Source: Clostridiales bacterium (GTDB taxonomy: Bacteria > Bacillota > Clostridia > Oscillospirales > Ruminococcaceae). From it: a DNA stretch of 6,278 nucleotides. Position 1 is the first letter of the stretch, and every line of letters starts with the position of its first letter. Positions 4,753 through 6,278 of the stretch are shown in pieces. Location: NCBI GenBank assembly GCA_029007575.1, contig JAQXIB010000083.1:1-6278 (forward strand), written 5' to 3'. The notes under the pieces were generated by a model. It saw only the letters and a program-made list of their open reading frames with translations, was not told the origin of the DNA and made no database searches. Both the position numbers and the translations under genes were made by a program.

Positions 4753-5961
4753 TTGGTATTAGAATTTCCAAAATTGGGGTTTGAGCTGACCTTGAATTCG
4801 CAAGCCTTTTCCATCGGCAGTTTTTCCGTCGCGTGGTACGGGGTTATCATTGCGGTAGGATTTTTGCTGGCATTGTGGTACGGTTTGTCCCATTCTAAGC
4901 AGTATGGTATCAATCCGGACAAAATGATCGATGTGGTAATCGGCGGAATCATCGGCGGAATTATCGGCGCAAGACTTTACTATGTGCTGTTCAGTTGGTC
5001 GGATTACAAAGATGATCTGTTGAGCATTTTTAAAATTTGGAACGGCGGTTTGGCTATTTACGGCGGTATTATCGGCGCAGTTTTGGTCGGAGGCTTGGTC
5101 TGCAAATGGCGCAAAGTGAAATTTCCGGCTATGCTGGATGTGGCGGGACTGGGCTTTTTGATCGGTCAGAGTGTCGGCAGATGGGGCAATTTTGTCAATA
5201 TCGAGGCTTACGGCTGCAATACTGACCTGCCGTGGGGTATGTGGAGCGAGAAAATCGTGAACGACTATTATAACGGCAGTCTGAACATCAGCGATTCGAT
5301 CATCTTTGATCCTTATTCACCGGTGCATCCCTGCTTTTTATATGAATCACTGTGGTGTATTCTCGGCTTTGTGCTGATTCATTTTCTGTGGACAAAGCGC
5401 AGAAAATTTGACGGAGAGATCTTTCTCGGATATCTTGCGTGGTATGGTGCAGGCAGATTCTTCATTGAGGGTTTGCGTACCGACAGCTTAATGATCGGCA
5501 GCACCAGATTGCGGGTATCCCAGTTGCTTGCCGGTTTGCTGGTGCTGGTTTCGGTGATCATGATCATCGTGATTCGGAGTCGGATCAGACGCAGCGGAGA
5601 TCCGGAGTATTTGCTGGCGTATGTGAAAACAGAAGCATGGCAGGAAGAATTGCGCACCATGGAGGAAGAAGCAAGGCTGTACAAAGAACGCAAAGAGCGC
5701 AAAAAAGCAGGCTTGCCGTTGGATGATGAAGCAGAAAATGAGTATGAAGTGACAGAGGATTCGGAAGAATCCGAAGAAGAAACGGAAGAGGCAGAAGAAG
5801 CCGTCTTGGATGAACAGGAGCATGTTGCCGAAGACGAAGCTGTCGAGCCGGAAACAGACGAAGAAGAAACGGAAGAGGCGGAAACGGAAGAAAAGCAGGT
5901 TTCTGCTCCGATAACCGAAGAAACCATGGAGGAACATGAAGATGTCAGCCAAGATCATTGA
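4753..5961 (+). CDS. lgt: Prolipoprotein diacylglyceryl transferase with acidic C-terminal tail
   Basis: Lgt is a cytoplasmic-membrane enzyme that transfers diacylglycerol from phosphatidylglycerol to the lipobox cysteine of prolipoproteins, the first step of lipoprotein maturation. From TTG 4753 the protein has 402 residues, against roughly 260-290 for a plain Lgt. Hydrophobic helices recur from residue 24 to 276. The signature GRWGNFVNIE at 142-151 gives Arg143 and Asn146, and GRFFIEGLR gives Arg235 and Glu239, counterparts of the essential E. coli R143, N146, R239 and E243. GLAIYGG places Tyr103 where E. coli has the essential His103. With the TTG start these positions agree with or lie close to E. 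coli numbering, supporting that start over ATG 4687. After the last helix comes a charged, helical stretch (about 296-318), then a Glu-rich tail (321-402) predicted cytoplasmic. The last 20 bases overlap folD. Confidence 0.95.
   Translation: MVLEFPKLGFELTLNSQAFSIGSFSVAWYGVIIAVGFLLALWYGLSHSKQYGINPDKMIDVVIGGIIGGIIGARLYYVLFSWSDYKDDLLSIFKIWNGGLAIYGGIIGAVLVGGLVCKWRKVKFPAMLDVAGLGFLIGQSVGRWGNFVNIEAYGCNTDLPWGMWSEKIVNDYYNGSLNISDSIIFDPYSPVHPCFLYESLWCILGFVLIHFLWTKRRKFDGEIFLGYLAWYGAGRFFIEGLRTDSLMIGSTRLRVSQLLAGLLVLVSVIMIIVIRSRIRRSGDPEYLLAYVKTEAWQEELRTMEEEARLYKERKERKKAGLPLDDEAENEYEVTEDSEESEEETEEAEEAVLDEQEHVAEDEAVEPETDEEETEEAETEEKQVSAPITEETMEEHEDVSQDH
5773..5879 (+). repeat. In-frame 20-base direct repeat in the lgt acidic tail
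   Basis: The 20 bases at 5773-5792 recur exactly at 5860-5879, 87 bases (29 codons) apart and in frame. Both copies encode EEETEEA within the Glu-rich tail. This suggests growth of the tail by duplication or slippage, or simply constrained Glu codon use. Confidence 0.7.
5928..5932 (+). promoter_or_regulatory. folD ribosome binding site inside lgt
   Basis: A consensus GGAGG lies within the lgt tail codons, nine bases before ATG 5942. An in-frame ATG at 5936 is only three bases away and is less likely. The placement implies folD translation coupled to lgt. Confidence 0.75.
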
Positions 5962-6278
5962 CGGCAAAGCGGTGTCCGCGGAGGTCAAAGCGGCGGTCGC
6001 CGCCGAAACCGCCCAATTAAAGGAAAGAGGAATCGTGCCGGGATTGGCCGTTATCATTGTCGGAGATGATCCGGCGTCCCGGGTATATGTAAACAACAAA
6101 AAGAAAGCCTGCGCAGCGGTCGGCTTTCATTCCGAGGAGTATGCACTGCCTTCGCAGACGACCGAAAGCGAACTGCTCCATTTGGTGCGGGAATTAAATG
6201 AAAATCCTCATATTAACGGTATTTTGGTGCAGCTTCCGTTACCGGCACAGATCGATGAACATAAAGTCATTGCCGCAA
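5942..6278 (+). CDS. folD: Bifunctional methylenetetrahydrofolate dehydrogenase/methenyltetrahydrofolate cyclohydrolase, N-terminal part (3' end outside window)
   Basis: FolD interconverts 5,10-methylene-, 5,10-methenyl- and 10-formyl-tetrahydrofolate in the cytoplasm, supplying one-carbon units for purine and formyl-Met synthesis. The 112 visible codons cover the N-terminal catalytic domain of a family of about 280-300 residues. The protein opens MSAKIIDGKAVSAEVK. VGDDPASRVYVNNKKKAC at residues 40-57 contains Tyr49 and the catalytic Lys53 (E. coli Lys54). GILVQLPLP at 93-101 contains the substrate-contacting Gln97. The NAD(P)-binding half lies beyond the window. The start at 5942 is set by GGAGG at 5928-5932. 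The gene begins 20 bases before the lgt stop codon in another frame, so the two are almost certainly on one mRNA. No frame damage is visible. Confidence 0.96.
   Translation, partial: MSAKIIDGKAVSAEVKAAVAAETAQLKERGIVPGLAVIIVGDDPASRVYVNNKKKACAAVGFHSEEYALPSQTTESELLHLVRELNENPHINGILVQLPLPAQIDEHKVIAA

Noticed and set aside
5379..5927. Minus-strand Ser-rich open frame of 182 codons
   Set aside because: Also a mirror of the lgt tail in another frame, with low-complexity composition and no motif.
5488..6099. Long minus-strand open frame across the lgt end and folD start (203 codons, Phe-rich)
   Set aside because: It is the antisense of the Glu-rich lgt tail: GAA/GAG codons read backwards as TTC/CTC. 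It overlaps two well-supported genes and matches no family I recognise.
1..6278. Mobile element, CRISPR array, tRNA or defence system
   Set aside because: No transposase, integrase, terminal repeats, spaced repeats or tRNA-like sequence is visible; every long frame on the + strand is accounted for by housekeeping families or one unknown membrane protein.

Overview
This 6.3 kb window reads as chromosomal housekeeping DNA from a Gram-positive, low-to-mid GC Firmicute, most likely a member of the Clostridia (Oscillospirales-like). The protein types and GGAGG-type ribosome binding sites support this, as does the paired occurrence of the M16 proteins YmfF and YmfH, and of an Lgt with an acidic tail. 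The species cannot be named from the sequence alone. All seven genes lie on the + strand. I see no mobile element, CRISPR array, tRNA or rRNA, and no gene-free stretch longer than about 200 bases.

Layout: (1) 2-775, the 3' third of tex, an S1-domain nucleic-acid-binding protein. (2) 776-963, a gap with a strong extended -10 promoter and an inverted repeat. (3) 964-1506, a two-helix membrane protein of unknown function, overlapping (4) acpS, 1469-1834, which makes holo-acyl carrier protein. (5) 1835-2032, a gap with a second, nearly identical extended -10 promoter and a long leader. (6) ymfF and ymfH, 2033-3316 and 3356-4633, two M16-family subunits that look like a complementary catalytic/non-catalytic pair. 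(7) 4634-4752, a gap with two consecutive hairpins. (8) lgt, 4753-5961, prolipoprotein diacylglyceryl transferase with a long Glu-rich C-terminal tail. (9) folD, from 5942 and cut by the window end, a one-carbon folate enzyme whose ribosome binding site lies inside the lgt tail.

The genes do not form one obvious pathway. They look like co-linear housekeeping units: envelope and lipid-related functions (acpS, lgt, the membrane protein), an EF-P-modification-associated peptidase pair, and folate metabolism. I found no convincing new defence, mobile or biosynthetic system. The most noteworthy signal is a perfect 11-bp hairpin with a following T-run at 1525-1552. It looks like an intrinsic terminator but lies inside the acpS coding sequence, 18 bases after the upstream gene's stop codon, which suggests transcriptional attenuation between the two overlapping genes. 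Several starts were moved from the longest reading frame on ribosome binding site evidence: 964 rather than 901, 2033 rather than 2024, ATG 3356 rather than TTG 3347, and TTG 4753 rather than ATG 4687.
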